IMG/VR virus record: IMGVR_UViG_3300025810_001415 | Location: 1 to 41,636 of that record | DNA length: 41,636 nt | Origin: a virus | Strand: one strand, 5' to 3' | Part shown: one piece after another, positions 6,954-14,657 of the stretch | Layout: each line of letters starts with the position of its first letter | Position numbering within the stretch: position 1 is the first letter of the stretch | The notes under the pieces: model-generated | Databases searched by the model: none | Told to the model about the DNA's origin: nothing | Seen by the model: the letters and a program-made list of their open reading frames with translations, nothing else | Program-made: the position numbers and the translations under genes

Positions 6954-8116
6954 TATGCTATTACCTCAGTTGCTAGTACATCGTAGTTATTATACACAAA
7001 ACTATAGCTAGTGTCAACATGTTCAAGTTCTAAAAAGTTATCAAACGTTTGATTCCAATTTTGTGTTTGTACAAGATCATTGAACATTCGTATTATCTCA
7101 CTGTCCTGGCTTTCTCTACCTAACCAATAATGATAAAACGCCTGCATTCTTTCAATGGGCGGAACATCTTGTGTTTGGATACCATTCATAGCAAACCAAC
7201 GTGCCATAGTTCCCAATGTTTCATCTCCACTGTCTACTAGATTGATCCAGTTGTCCAGTTCTGTTTGACTGGGATTTCTACCTTCAAATATTTCAAACAC
7301 TGCTTCGACTTTTACACGAGTATCAATACTAGGATCTGTGTTTGTGATTTCATCTATTTTTTGCACATAGTCTCCACTGTCAAAATCATACACACTGTTC
7401 TTTTCCAGTATAGTTCTAACACTGCTTTCACTGATAGTATTGTGTTCGCTTTTGATCAATGCAACCTGCGCCGCCACTCTAGGAGCACTAAAGCTGGTTC
7501 CTTCTATACCCCAACCATCTCCATTTTCATAATAGTGTACTACAGCAGATCCTTTGTTGCTCCAATCATAAATATCACCGTCATATTGACTGTAAGCACC
7601 AACTACAATAGGAAAAATACTACTAGCCCAAGTAGCTACTGCCGCATCATGTAGCCCGTCATTGCCAGCGGCAGCGGTAACGGTCACCCCATTCTCCCAC
7701 AGTGTTTGATTTGATTGCAAATATGCATCATCATGTGTGTAGGTGTTGTAATTGTCCATGTGCGGATAATCTGTATTACGTTTACTGCCCCAACTTACAT
7801 TGATAACATCAGGATCAAAATCTTGATATGCTCTTAGCATTGGATCTGGTGTTTTGTCGACATCTACATCTTCTGCAATTACAGTTACTTCTTTGTGATC
7901 GTTTAAGAATTCACCATAAAAATTTTGCAGCACCAAAGGACCGTGTGTAGTAGGTCCTTGAAAGGTGTCCAGGATCACTGCTACAGGTTCACTGTTGCCG
8001 GATATCTTAGGTACATCAGCTGTAGCAGTTTCTTGTTTACTACTACCACAAGCTGATAACAATCCAGTTAAACTGATCCATTGAAACTCTTTATTAGATT
8101 TAGATTTTTTATTCAT
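6953..8116 (-). CDS. Subtilisin-family (S8) protease, predicted lipoprotein, DUF4214-like tail
   Basis: A 387-aa protein. The N-terminus has a basic start, a short hydrophobic stretch and the lipobox LSAC (about Cys 22), so it is probably exported and lipid-anchored. Catalytic residues fit S8: Asp and His in VILDTFQGPTTHG, the oxyanion Asn in AAAGNDG, and the nucleophile in GTSFSAP. Asp and His are unusually close, as in some marine subtilase subgroups. The C-terminal third has two DUF4214-like segments (VFEIFEGRNPSQTELDNWIN and YHYWLGRESQDSEI). The start overlaps the GAPDH stop as ATGA. A secreted protease inside a metabolic/replication operon is odd; targets are unknown. Confidence 0.85.
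   Translation of the reverse strand: MNKKSKSNKEFQWISLTGLLSACGSSKQETATADVPKISGNSEPVAVILDTFQGPTTHGPLVLQNFYGEFLNDHKEVTVIAEDVDVDKTPDPMLRAYQDFDPDVINVSWGSKRNTDYPHMDNYNTYTHDDAYLQSNQTLWENGVTVTAAAGNDGLHDAAVATWASSIFPIVVGAYSQYDGDIYDWSNKGSAVVHYYENGDGWGIEGTSFSAPRVAAQVALIKSEHNTISESSVRTILEKNSVYDFDSGDYVQKIDEITNTDPSIDTRVKVEAVFEIFEGRNPSQTELDNWINLVDSGDETLGTMARWFAMNGIQTQDVPPIERMQAFYHYWLGRESQDSEIIRMFNDLVQTQNWNQTFDNFLELEHVDTSYSFVYNNYDVLATEVIA
6989..7017 (-). promoter_or_regulatory. Consensus promoter inside the subtilase gene
   Basis: TTGACA (7012-7017), a 17-bp spacer, and TATAAT (6989-6994). This is the best sigma70 match in the window. It lies in the last 70 bp of the subtilase coding region and would drive the clamp loader with a leader of about 30 nt. 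Confidence 0.7.
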
Positions 8117-9078
8117 TGTAAAGTCATCATGTGTGCTGCTACATCTGCCATGCGGCAACTAAATGCCCATTCATTATCATACCATGCTAGTACACGAACC
8201 AAATGATTGTCAACTACTCTTGTTTGTTCTGGTGCAAAAATACAACTTTCTTTTGTGGTGTTAAAGTCACTGCTTACCAGTGGCAATGGTTGATAGGCTA
8301 TAATGCCACGCATGTCATTTTTACTAGCACTTGCTACTGCTTCATTGACCAATTTTTCATTGACTTCTTGCTCAAGTTGCACAGTCAAATCCACACAACT
8401 CACATTTTGTGTTGGTACTCTAATAGCACTGCCCATGATTTTGTTTTTGAGTTTTGGATACACATGTTGCAGTGCCTTTGCTGCACCTGTACTGGTAGGT
8501 ATAATATTCGATCCTGCTGCTCTAGCTCTATACAAGTCTCTGTGTCGTTTGTCAATAGTACCTTGGTCACCTGTGTAACTGTGTACAGTTGTCATTTGTC
8601 CATTTATAATACCAAACTGTTCATCTAATACTTTTACTAGTGGAGCAAGACAGTTTGTTGTACAACTGGCATTACTAACAATGTTTTCTGAACTGGTTAT
8701 GTCTTGATGATTAACACCATAAACAACTGTGCGTTTTACGTCTGCAGCCGGAGCACTGATTACTACTTTTTTAGCACCGTTAAGAGTATGGTTAAGACAT
8801 TTTAACCCGTTGTTGTATGCTCCTGTGCATTCTAGTACAACATCAACACCGTGCCATTTTAACTGTTCTATATCTCGTTCTTCTGTCCACAGTATCGGCT
8901 CGTGTATGGGACCTTTATATGTTCCGTGAACTGTGTCATATTTTAGCAAATGCATATTTGTTTCTTCGCCACCGCTGGCATTGATTTGTACAATCTGCAT
9001 ATCATTGCGTTCACTCATGATGTGTCTGGCAACACAACGTCCTATTCTTCCAAATCCATTTATACCTATACTGATCAT
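8113..9078 (-). CDS. gap: Glyceraldehyde-3-phosphate dehydrogenase, GapB-like cofactor site
   Basis: A 321-aa enzyme, near full length. It interconverts glyceraldehyde-3-phosphate and 1,3-bisphosphoglycerate. Motifs: the Rossmann start INGFGRIGR, catalytic Cys in NASCTTNC, catalytic His in TTVHSYTGDQ, RARAAGSNIIPTSTGAAKA, and the terminal WYDNEW. After the second strand the sequence is QINASGGEE: the Asp that selects NAD in glycolytic enzymes is Ala, as in Bacillus GapB, which prefers NADP(H) and runs gluconeogenically. That cofactor preference is inference. It is coupled to its neighbours by ATGA overlaps. Confidence 0.95.
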   Translation of the reverse strand: MISIGINGFGRIGRCVARHIMSERNDMQIVQINASGGEETNMHLLKYDTVHGTYKGPIHEPILWTEERDIEQLKWHGVDVVLECTGAYNNGLKCLNHTLNGAKKVVISAPAADVKRTVVYGVNHQDITSSENIVSNASCTTNCLAPLVKVLDEQFGIINGQMTTVHSYTGDQGTIDKRHRDLYRARAAGSNIIPTSTGAAKALQHVYPKLKNKIMGSAIRVPTQNVSCVDLTVQLEQEVNEKLVNEAVASASKNDMRGIIAYQPLPLVSSDFNTTKESCIFAPEQTRVVDNHLVRVLAWYDNEWAFSCRMADVAAHMMTLQ

Positions 9079-9203
9079 TTATATATTCCGTGTATTGTAT
9101 AATGTTTACTGTTATAAACTGCCCAGCTTAAACAGTCTAACCGACTATATCCTTGACTGCGTAGTTTTCGATACCATGCTACGTAATTTTCTAAACGTTT
9201 CAT
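9075..9203 (-). CDS. Small basic protein (42 aa)
   Basis: Reads MKRLENYVAWYRKLRSQGYS and ends HYTIHGIYK. Its ATG overlaps the methyltransferase stop as ATGA, and its stop overlaps the GAPDH start as ATGA. It therefore fills the gap between the two genes exactly, which is strong evidence that it is translated. It is basic and aromatic-rich. No family is recognised. Confidence 0.65.
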   Translation of the reverse strand: MKRLENYVAWYRKLRSQGYSRLDCLSWAVYNSKHYTIHGIYK

Positions 9204-9793
9204 TTAATACCCGCAAGTGTAAATCTGTTATATACGTTAAGTTCTAGTGTATCTGCAAATGTAGTTTCTGTCAAGTTAAATTTATTTTGCATATCTTGTA
9301 AACTTGCACAACAATTAATATGGTCACCTATAACATCGAAATTATTACTTTGCATTACAACACGAGTTCCTGGCTTAATTTTATTATACCAATCATTTGA
9401 CATGTGTTCGGTACTTAAATTAATAACAGTATCGTAATTGTTTATTCTATCAAACACGTTTATGTCGGCTGTATAATGATTAGAGTTGTAATCTATATTA
9501 AGCCTTTTGCTTATTAAACTACATCTGATATCCATATCGATTTCGTCGATACTAATATTTGGAAAGTTTTTTAGTAAACAATTTGTTAATATACCAAACC
9601 ATGAACCTATATATAGTACACGATTATGTTCTGTGTAAATGCTTTCGAATGCATGTATTGCACAATTTTTACTCAATAATTGATTTGTATGTAGTGCATC
9701 TCTTACTTCTTCCAGTGTCACCAGTTGTAAAATTTCTTTCTTATACATGATATCGAAAAATTCAGCAACCGATTTATCGTAGTTAAACTTCAT
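9200..9793 (-). CDS. Class I SAM-dependent methyltransferase-like protein
   Basis: A 197-aa protein. The SAM-binding motif I appears as RVLYIGSWFGILTNCLL (about residues 58-74), followed by an acidic residue at the end of strand 2 (ISIDEIDMD) and a motif IV-like DTVINLSTEHM. The substrate is unknown. The fold call is reasonable but there is no DPPY/NPPY signature, so DNA-adenine activity is not supported. First large gene of the operon leading to GAPDH, protease and clamp loader. Confidence 0.6.
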   Translation of the reverse strand: MKFNYDKSVAEFFDIMYKKEILQLVTLEEVRDALHTNQLLSKNCAIHAFESIYTEHNRVLYIGSWFGILTNCLLKNFPNISIDEIDMDIRCSLISKRLNIDYNSNHYTADINVFDRINNYDTVINLSTEHMSNDWYNKIKPGTRVVMQSNNFDVIGDHINCCASLQDMQNKFNLTETTFADTLELNVYNRFTLAGIK

Positions 9794-9950
9794 CTTGTAA
9801 TTCTATTTTACCACTTTGTCCACACTTGGGACACCAATATTTTCCTCTATCAATTTTAAAATTTTTTTGCATCACTGCATATGTAAAATACCCTTTACAC
9901 TGATTGCATGTTATATGATAGATATATTCTAAATGAGCTTTAAAACTCAT
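9783..9950 (-). CDS. Zinc-ribbon protein (55 aa)
   Basis: Two CxxC knuckles (CNQCKGYF and CPKCGQSGK) about 25 residues apart form a typical zinc ribbon. The start overlaps the upstream stop as ATGA and the 3' end overlaps the methyltransferase start by 11 nt. Such ribbons often bind nucleic acid or proteins; the role is unknown. Confidence 0.65.
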   Translation of the reverse strand: MSFKAHLEYIYHITCNQCKGYFTYAVMQKNFKIDRGKYWCPKCGQSGKIELQDEV

Positions 9951-10174
9951 AGCACTGTAGTTTCTATAATTTCTGCACTGGGAAAAACTCGTTGCAGTCT
10001 GCTTTCAGCTATAAGTTTTCCATTGGCACTTATATAAGCAACTCCATTTCCTCCGCTGATTTCGATATCGAAATCATCTTCAGCTGTTTTGTTTAGTTGT
10101 AAAACTTTGCCAGTTGGCAGTGTAAACAACACTTTAAAATCTATTTTTCTGTCAAATTCAATTACATTTGTCAT
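9947..10174 (-). CDS. Hypothetical 75-aa beta-rich protein
   Basis: Starts MTNVIEFDRKIDFKVLFTLP. The alternating strand pattern (KVLQLNKTAEDDFDIEISGG) suggests a small beta domain. The start overlaps the GroES-like gene's stop as ATGA and the stop overlaps the next gene in the same way. No family is recognised. Confidence 0.6.
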   Translation of the reverse strand: MTNVIEFDRKIDFKVLFTLPTGKVLQLNKTAEDDFDIEISGGNGVAYISANGKLIAESRLQRVFPSAEIIETTVL

Positions 10175-10506
10175 CTTGTTGTATACTCCAATACGCTTTT
10201 ATCGCCTTCCCATACTCCTAAGATTTCCTCAGGATCTAAACTATACATTTTTTTCCCTTCCGGGTGATCAATATCAAATCCACGACTCCAACGCCCATGT
10301 GCTACTAGTACAATATCGCCTGGTTTAACATCATGTGTTACAGCATTGTCGTTGCCTACATCGTGTACTTCGAAGAATCTACTTTTAATTCCTTCAGTTT
10401 TACCATCATCGTCTAGTGTAATTATACCACCTTTTGTGCGGCCTTCTCCTGGAGGATTTACAAAAAAACCTAGTACACTGTGTCTGATTGCTCTAATTTT
10501 TCTCAT
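10171..10506 (-). CDS. GroES-like co-chaperonin (gp31 analogue)
   Basis: A 111-aa protein with GroES features: an early strand (SVLGFFVNPP), a mobile loop with GEGRTKGGIITLDD, the DVKPGDIVLVAHGRW strand, and a C-terminal EEILGVWEG resembling GroES ILGV. T4 gp31 and cyanophage GroES-like proteins replace host GroES so that GroEL can fold the major capsid protein. That role fits but is inferred. Insertions between strands make it longer than bacterial GroES (about 95 aa). It is followed directly by the 75-aa gene in the same operon. Confidence 0.75.
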   Translation of the reverse strand: MRKIRAIRHSVLGFFVNPPGEGRTKGGIITLDDDGKTEGIKSRFFEVHDVGNDNAVTHDVKPGDIVLVAHGRWSRGFDIDHPEGKKMYSLDPEEILGVWEGDKSVLEYTTR

Positions 10507-10509
10507 TAA

Positions 10510-11700
10510 TTACTCCGTTATTAATTGTTCTAATGTCTTCAAGACATCTCGGCTATTATCTTCTACTTCTAAGTCTATAGCAGTTTTAACACAGTTTCTT
10601 GTAAAGTCAAGTGAATATCTAACACCACTTGAATCCATACCTGTGTTGATCAAATACACATTACAGTTGTGTTGTTCAATTTTTTTCATCAATAGATCAC
10701 TGTACACACTAACTGCTCTTGGCATAAAAGGTGAACCGTAACAAGGACTAAACAGTGGTTTGATTTCATCAGTGCCAGCTTCTGTTCCTGGCATTTGACT
10801 GGTGTATCCTGTTTCAAAGAAACGTCTGACTGTGTCGCCTGATATTTTGCTAACAGGTGGAAACACTCCTTTGGCATCCATTGTTAAAAAGAATATGTTA
10901 TCAGGGTGATCAAACTGTTGTGGTTCATGATAGGCATTCTCCACACAATCAATTGGATAGCTCAGTCGTGCATTTGCTGCACCTGGATTTTCAACTACTA
11001 ATGTATCACGAGATCTTGCAAGTTCAACAGCATCAAATATTGTTTTGTGTGTTTCTGGTGTTAAGCCTTCGCTTTTAGCATAACAACCTGTTTCGATCAT
11101 TTCAATACCTTGATCGTTCCAAGCAATTTCGTCGTCACCTATCAGTTTGTAATCGGGATCACTGCTCAGTGTTGTTTTACCAGTACCACTCAATCCAAAC
11201 ATCAAGTTGGTTGTGTCGTTGTAGGTAAATGCACTGCAATGCATCGGCAGTATATCTTGTTCAGGTAATATAAAACTAATAATACCAAATGCACCTTTTT
11301 TGATTTCGCCTAAAAATGTAGTGCCAGCAATCAACATCTCATTGCGATCCAAATGCACATAAATTTTAGGTTCGTCAATTTTTAAATCAGTGTTGTGCAG
11401 TATGATAAAATCTGCAGGTTTGCTTTTTGGTAGTACTGTAAACATGTTGCGCACGAATTGTGCATGTCTGTCGTCGTTGGTACAAACACGAAAACGTATG
11501 CCAGCACTAACAAATTCTAAATCATGTGCGTAGTTTTCCAAACTCCACATTTGATTGTAAAAAGCATCGTAATCAGACTGATTGCCAATTTTGTTGTACT
11601 TGGGTCTAGTTAAATCTAAATGTTGTGTTTTGTCACCAAAAAAGTATTTTTTTTCTGGACTACGTCCCGTAGGAGACGTAGTAATTTCTATGTTAGGCAT
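10510..11700 (-). CDS. pckA: ATP-dependent phosphoenolpyruvate carboxykinase, shortened
   Basis: A 396-aa enzyme converting oxaloacetate and ATP to PEP, CO2 and ADP, the entry step of gluconeogenesis. Key residues can be matched to E. coli PckA: the substrate Arg in TGRSPEKKYF, metal Lys in GEIKKGAF, metal His in MHCSAF, P-loop GLSGTGKTTLSS, metal Asp in IGDDE, Arg in ARLSYP, and DAKGVFPPVSKIS. The usual Tyr in YAGE is Phe. E. coli PckA has about 540 residues; this copy lacks part of the N-terminal domain and the last 60-100 residues, yet keeps the active site. It is coupled to the upstream gene by TAATG. Confidence 0.93.
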   Translation of the reverse strand: MPNIEITTSPTGRSPEKKYFFGDKTQHLDLTRPKYNKIGNQSDYDAFYNQMWSLENYAHDLEFVSAGIRFRVCTNDDRHAQFVRNMFTVLPKSKPADFIILHNTDLKIDEPKIYVHLDRNEMLIAGTTFLGEIKKGAFGIISFILPEQDILPMHCSAFTYNDTTNLMFGLSGTGKTTLSSDPDYKLIGDDEIAWNDQGIEMIETGCYAKSEGLTPETHKTIFDAVELARSRDTLVVENPGAANARLSYPIDCVENAYHEPQQFDHPDNIFFLTMDAKGVFPPVSKISGDTVRRFFETGYTSQMPGTEAGTDEIKPLFSPCYGSPFMPRAVSVYSDLLMKKIEQHNCNVYLINTGMDSSGVRYSLDFTRNCVKTAIDLEVEDNSRDVLKTLEQLITE

Positions 11701-12125
11701 TATTCCTCGAGTTCTACGGTTTCTATACTTCCGTCATCATATTCGATTTCCACGTATTTGGTTCCGTCATCTCTTGTTCTAGTAATTTTACTAATTGGCT
11801 CAGGTTCTTGGCTAAATTGTTCTTCTAAATCTGGAACAATAGGTTCTTCAACCACAGGAGGTGGTGGAGGAGATGGTGGAGGGGGAGCAGTTTCTTTAAT
11901 AATAGGCTTGGTGTCACTTAGTGGTTGTTGTTGTGGAGGTACACTAGCATTGTGATGTGCCACAGCGACATCTTCTGCTTTCATTTTAACACTACCATCT
12001 GTGTTCAGACGATCACCGCGAGCATTCATTGGAACATTACCAACTGCTTTTACTTTTTCATTTTTTGCTGCAAGGGCAGCCATGTCTATTGTCATGCCTC
12101 GAGCAGTTCTAACTTTTCTACTCAT
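11700..12125 (-). CDS. Conserved-looking phage protein with polyproline linker
   Basis: A 141-aa protein. The N-terminus (MSRKVRTARGMTIDMAALAA) is basic and ordered. The middle (about residues 62-92) is a Pro-rich linker containing PPPPSPPPPPV. The C-terminus is acidic and beta-like (YVEIEYDDGSIETVELEE). The layout suggests a short binding module tethered to an acidic domain, perhaps virion- or scaffold-related, but I cannot assign it. Starts are coupled on both sides (ATGA upstream, TAATG downstream). Confidence 0.65.
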   Translation of the reverse strand: MSRKVRTARGMTIDMAALAAKNEKVKAVGNVPMNARGDRLNTDGSVKMKAEDVAVAHHNASVPPQQQPLSDTKPIIKETAPPPPSPPPPPVVEEPIVPDLEEQFSQEPEPISKITRTRDDGTKYVEIEYDDGSIETVELEE

Positions 12126-12631
12126 CTCAGGAATTCCTTATAATCCAAATTGTATTTAATACTATCAATTTTATGTACACCAATTAGATACAATATGTAG
12201 CTTGAAACACTGCTTCCTCTGCCAACTCCCCACAATATATTGTGCTGTTTTAGTTCGGTTACCATGTATACTAGAAATTGTAACATTGGCAGCATTTCGC
12301 GGTTTTTAAATTCTTCAAGTTCTGCATATACTCTTTCACGTTGTTTCTGTGTGGTTATCAAGTTTAACAAATACTGCTCTATGTCCAGTGTTTTGTATTC
12401 TTCAGGCATCCACCAATTGTTAGCATCTTTATAACTATACTTATCATTTGTTTCGGCTGGTGTTTCATAATCAATAGTATCGTCAAACTTGAACAGTGTA
12501 CAAAAGTGATTGTAACTGTCTATCTTTTCAGTGTCTTTGGTTATTACATATCTAGCACGTTTGCCTTCCAGCATGCCTTCTACTAGATCATTTTCATCTA
12601 CTACTATTTCATTGAGTTGATTCATCTTCAT
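12122..12631 (-). CDS. DnaE-like fragment: DNA polymerase III alpha active-site entry region
   Basis: A 169-aa protein whose last 40 residues (WGVGRGSSVSSYILYLIGVH then DSIKYNLDYKEFLR) match the GxGRGS...YLLGI...DPLxYxLxFERFL segment of DnaE palm domains. Bacterial DnaE continues with PDIDxD, which carries the catalytic Asp residues. Here translation stops just before that point and no continuation follows. It cannot be a polymerase alone. It may be a decoy, a subunit-binding piece or a relic kept for another function. Starts and stops are ATGA-coupled on both sides. Confidence 0.6.
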   Translation of the reverse strand: MKMNQLNEIVVDENDLVEGMLEGKRARYVITKDTEKIDSYNHFCTLFKFDDTIDYETPAETNDKYSYKDANNWWMPEEYKTLDIEQYLLNLITTQKQRERVYAELEEFKNREMLPMLQFLVYMVTELKQHNILWGVGRGSSVSSYILYLIGVHKIDSIKYNLDYKEFLR

Positions 12632-12873
12632 CCTATATTTAACACATCATCGTCTGGGTCTTTGCCATCTTCTATTTTTTTCTCACGTTCTTTTTCCAAT
12701 GATTGTATTTGGCTTTTAGCACTAATTTCAATACCAATTTGATCTAGTGTGTTTTGTAATTGACCTACAGCACCTGACATGCCAAGTTGATGTGCTTGAG
12801 AGATTTTTTGTCGCAACTCGATTTGTTTTTCAATTAGTTGCTCGATTGTAAGGTGTTGTAAATTTAAAAACAT
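12628..12873 (-). CDS. Hypothetical 81-aa coiled-coil protein, leaderless early transcript
   Basis: Starts MFLNLQHLTIEQLIEKQIEL. It is mostly helical with heptad-like repeats (QLIEKQIELRQKI, SLEKEREKKIEDG) and ends in an acidic tail. The ATG lies 5 nt after a TATATT -10 box with no room for a ribosome site, so the mRNA should be leaderless or nearly so. A GTG 15 bases upstream lies inside the promoter and is rejected. It leads the operon containing the DnaE fragment and possibly PckA. Confidence 0.65.
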   Translation of the reverse strand: MFLNLQHLTIEQLIEKQIELRQKISQAHQLGMSGAVGQLQNTLDQIGIEISAKSQIQSLEKEREKKIEDGKDPDDDVLNIG

Positions 12874-12878
12874 ACTAA

Positions 12879-12907
12879 AATATAACACGGGCCGAAGCCC
12901 GTGTCAA
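12879..12907 (-). promoter_or_regulatory. Promoter whose spacer is a GC-rich terminator-like hairpin
   Basis: TTGACA (12902-12907) and TATATT (12879-12884) are 17 bp apart. The spacer and flanks form an 8-bp hairpin, ACACGGGC with GCCCGTGT (12885-12904), closed by a TTCG loop on the minus strand. It follows the PiT stop at 12915, so one element may both end the PiT transcript and start the next. The downstream T-run is weak. Confidence 0.7.
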
Positions 12908-12914
12908 CTGTTTT

Positions 12915-13886
12915 TTATAGTCCGTTAGGTAAGATAATATAGTGGATTGCTAATACAAGTGCCACTGATACACCTAGTCCAACCATCATTTTGCCAAAGT
13001 CTTTGGCAACCAATGGAAAGATTGATTTTGTTTTTTTCTTACCGAAGTAAGTAGCCATAGCAAGTTCTCTACCTGCTAACAAGCCTACGAATACCCAAGT
13101 TGTACTCATTGGAATATCGTTTAGTTCTTTGAAGAAGTACAAGCACAACCAATAGAACAAGTCAATCAGTGTTGCACTTCGTACATATCTTGTGTTGTGT
13201 TTTTCTAGTACAATTTGTTGAATTTTACCGCCTCGTTCTCTAAACATAAAGAACAAGCCAGCAACAAATACAATACTAACCATAAGCATTAAGTCAACAG
13301 GCACTTCACGTGGTAAGAACACAGCAATGTTTGCCATGTCATGACTTAGCCAAGTCCACCAAAGACCAGCAGTTGCAATCCATTGTGCAACTCGCCAGAA
13401 GTTTTTATTGCCTTCGCTTACTGGTTGTGTTTCATCATACCAGCGTCCAAAGAACTTGTGTATTGCAAACCAAATTACATATGCAAATGCGGCTGCAACA
13501 CCATAGCCCATGATAGATTTCATAAGCATTTTTTCTAATACAAATGTACTAGCAAAAACACTCAGTACCAAAAAGCTAGTTGATACAGGCACACCAAGCC
13601 TAGTAAGTGCTACTAGGATAGCAGGTGCTGCCGCATGATACCATTGCACTTCTTGCCAAGGTATTCTGTTTAGTCGTCCGTAACTGATGTCGCCACCATT
13701 TACACTCCAGCCATACCACAAGGTCGCAAGCAATACTGCACTTGCTGCCGCCCATAATACTTTGTAATTGAATCTCTCATTGTTTGATGCCATCCATGTA
13801 CCGAGAGTTTGTACTGAATCGTTTGCTATAACTGCATACGCAGCCAGCAAGAAGCCTACTAGGCTCCATAGCGTGAGTAGTTCCAT
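12915..13886 (-). CDS. pit: Inorganic phosphate transporter, PiT family
   Basis: A 323-aa integral membrane protein with about 9-10 hydrophobic segments. PiT signatures occur twice, as expected of its inverted repeat: AVIANDSVQTLGTWMA and LGVPVSTSFLVLS in the first half, SHDMANIAVFL and IPMSTTWVFVGLLAGRELA in the second. PiT proteins import phosphate with protons or sodium. The start is set by GGAGAAAG before the ATG at 13886. It is shorter than E. coli PitA (about 500 aa) because the central loop is small. Extra uptake would supply DNA synthesis, which is inference. Confidence 0.88.
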   Translation of the reverse strand: MELLTLWSLVGFLLAAYAVIANDSVQTLGTWMASNNERFNYKVLWAAASAVLLATLWYGWSVNGGDISYGRLNRIPWQEVQWYHAAAPAILVALTRLGVPVSTSFLVLSVFASTFVLEKMLMKSIMGYGVAAAFAYVIWFAIHKFFGRWYDETQPVSEGNKNFWRVAQWIATAGLWWTWLSHDMANIAVFLPREVPVDLMLMVSIVFVAGLFFMFRERGGKIQQIVLEKHNTRYVRSATLIDLFYWLCLYFFKELNDIPMSTTWVFVGLLAGRELAMATYFGKKKTKSIFPLVAKDFGKMMVGLGVSVALVLAIHYIILPNGL

Positions 13887-13925
13887 TTCTTTCTCCTTGC
13901 TTGACGGCTTTACCCCGTCGCTCAC

Positions 13926-13960
13926 AATAAAACGCCAGGCGGACTAGACCTGACGCTTTT
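13926..13960 (-). terminator. Rho-independent terminator after the Bax-inhibitor gene
   Basis: On the minus strand GCGTCAGG (13949-13956) pairs with CCTGGCGT (13932-13939) around a 9-nt loop, followed by TTTATT. It lies 20-50 bp past the end of the minus-strand Bax-inhibitor gene and upstream of PiT, so it separates the two transcripts. Confidence 0.65.
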
Positions 13961-13979
13961 ACTTATATTAGAAATCACT

Positions 13980-14657
13980 TTACTCTCTATTTCCTAATAA
14001 ATGCAGCAACATTTGGAATAAGTTGATAAAGTTTAGATATAAGCTAATAGCAAACTGAATGCCGTAGCGTGGATCACCACCATGATTTACATAAATGTTT
14101 TTTGCATTTTGTGTGTCCCAAGCAGTTAAACCTGTAAACACAATTACACCAATGATACTGATTGCAAACTGCAATCCACTGCTTGCTAAAAAGATGTTTA
14201 CTATCATTGCAATGATGATACCAATCAATCCCATGAGCAAGAAGTGTCCAAAACCTGTCAGGTCTCGTTTGGTTGTATAGCCCCAAAGACTAGCACTGAG
14301 AAATGTTGCGGCTGTAATAAAAAACACTTGTGCAATGCTAGCACCTGTGTATACAGCAAAAATAGGAGCAAGTCCTACACCCATGACTATAACAAATGTA
14401 TAGTAGAAGTTTCTCAGTGTTGGATAACTCCAATTGCGTCCTGCAAAACTATACCACAAAATCATACCCAATGGAGCAAGTGCAAACAACCACAATGAGC
14501 CTGCCATTTGATAAAGCAGTCCGCTACTGTAAACAAACCATGCAACTGCTCCACTTACAGCCAATCCTGCCGCTGTGTGGTTGTACATATTAAGCATGAA
14601 TTCACGCAAGCCTTCATCGTATAATTTTTGTTGTCTAAGAGCTTCAATACTCATCAT
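13980..14657 (-). CDS. Bax inhibitor-1/YccA family membrane protein
   Basis: A 225-aa protein with seven hydrophobic helices. BI-1 signatures: LREFMLNMYNHTAAGLAVSG near the N-terminus, SLWGYTTKRDLTGFGHFLLMGLIG in the middle, and TGLTAWDTQNAKN near the C-terminus. Bacterial members (YbhL, YccA) leak calcium/protons or inhibit FtsH-dependent proteolysis of membrane proteins. A YccA-like role against host FtsH is a tempting inference. The ATG overlaps the MazG stop. Confidence 0.9.
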   Translation of the reverse strand: MMSIEALRQQKLYDEGLREFMLNMYNHTAAGLAVSGAVAWFVYSSGLLYQMAGSLWLFALAPLGMILWYSFAGRNWSYPTLRNFYYTFVIVMGVGLAPIFAVYTGASIAQVFFITAATFLSASLWGYTTKRDLTGFGHFLLMGLIGIIIAMIVNIFLASSGLQFAISIIGVIVFTGLTAWDTQNAKNIYVNHGGDPRYGIQFAISLYLNFINLFQMLLHLLGNRE

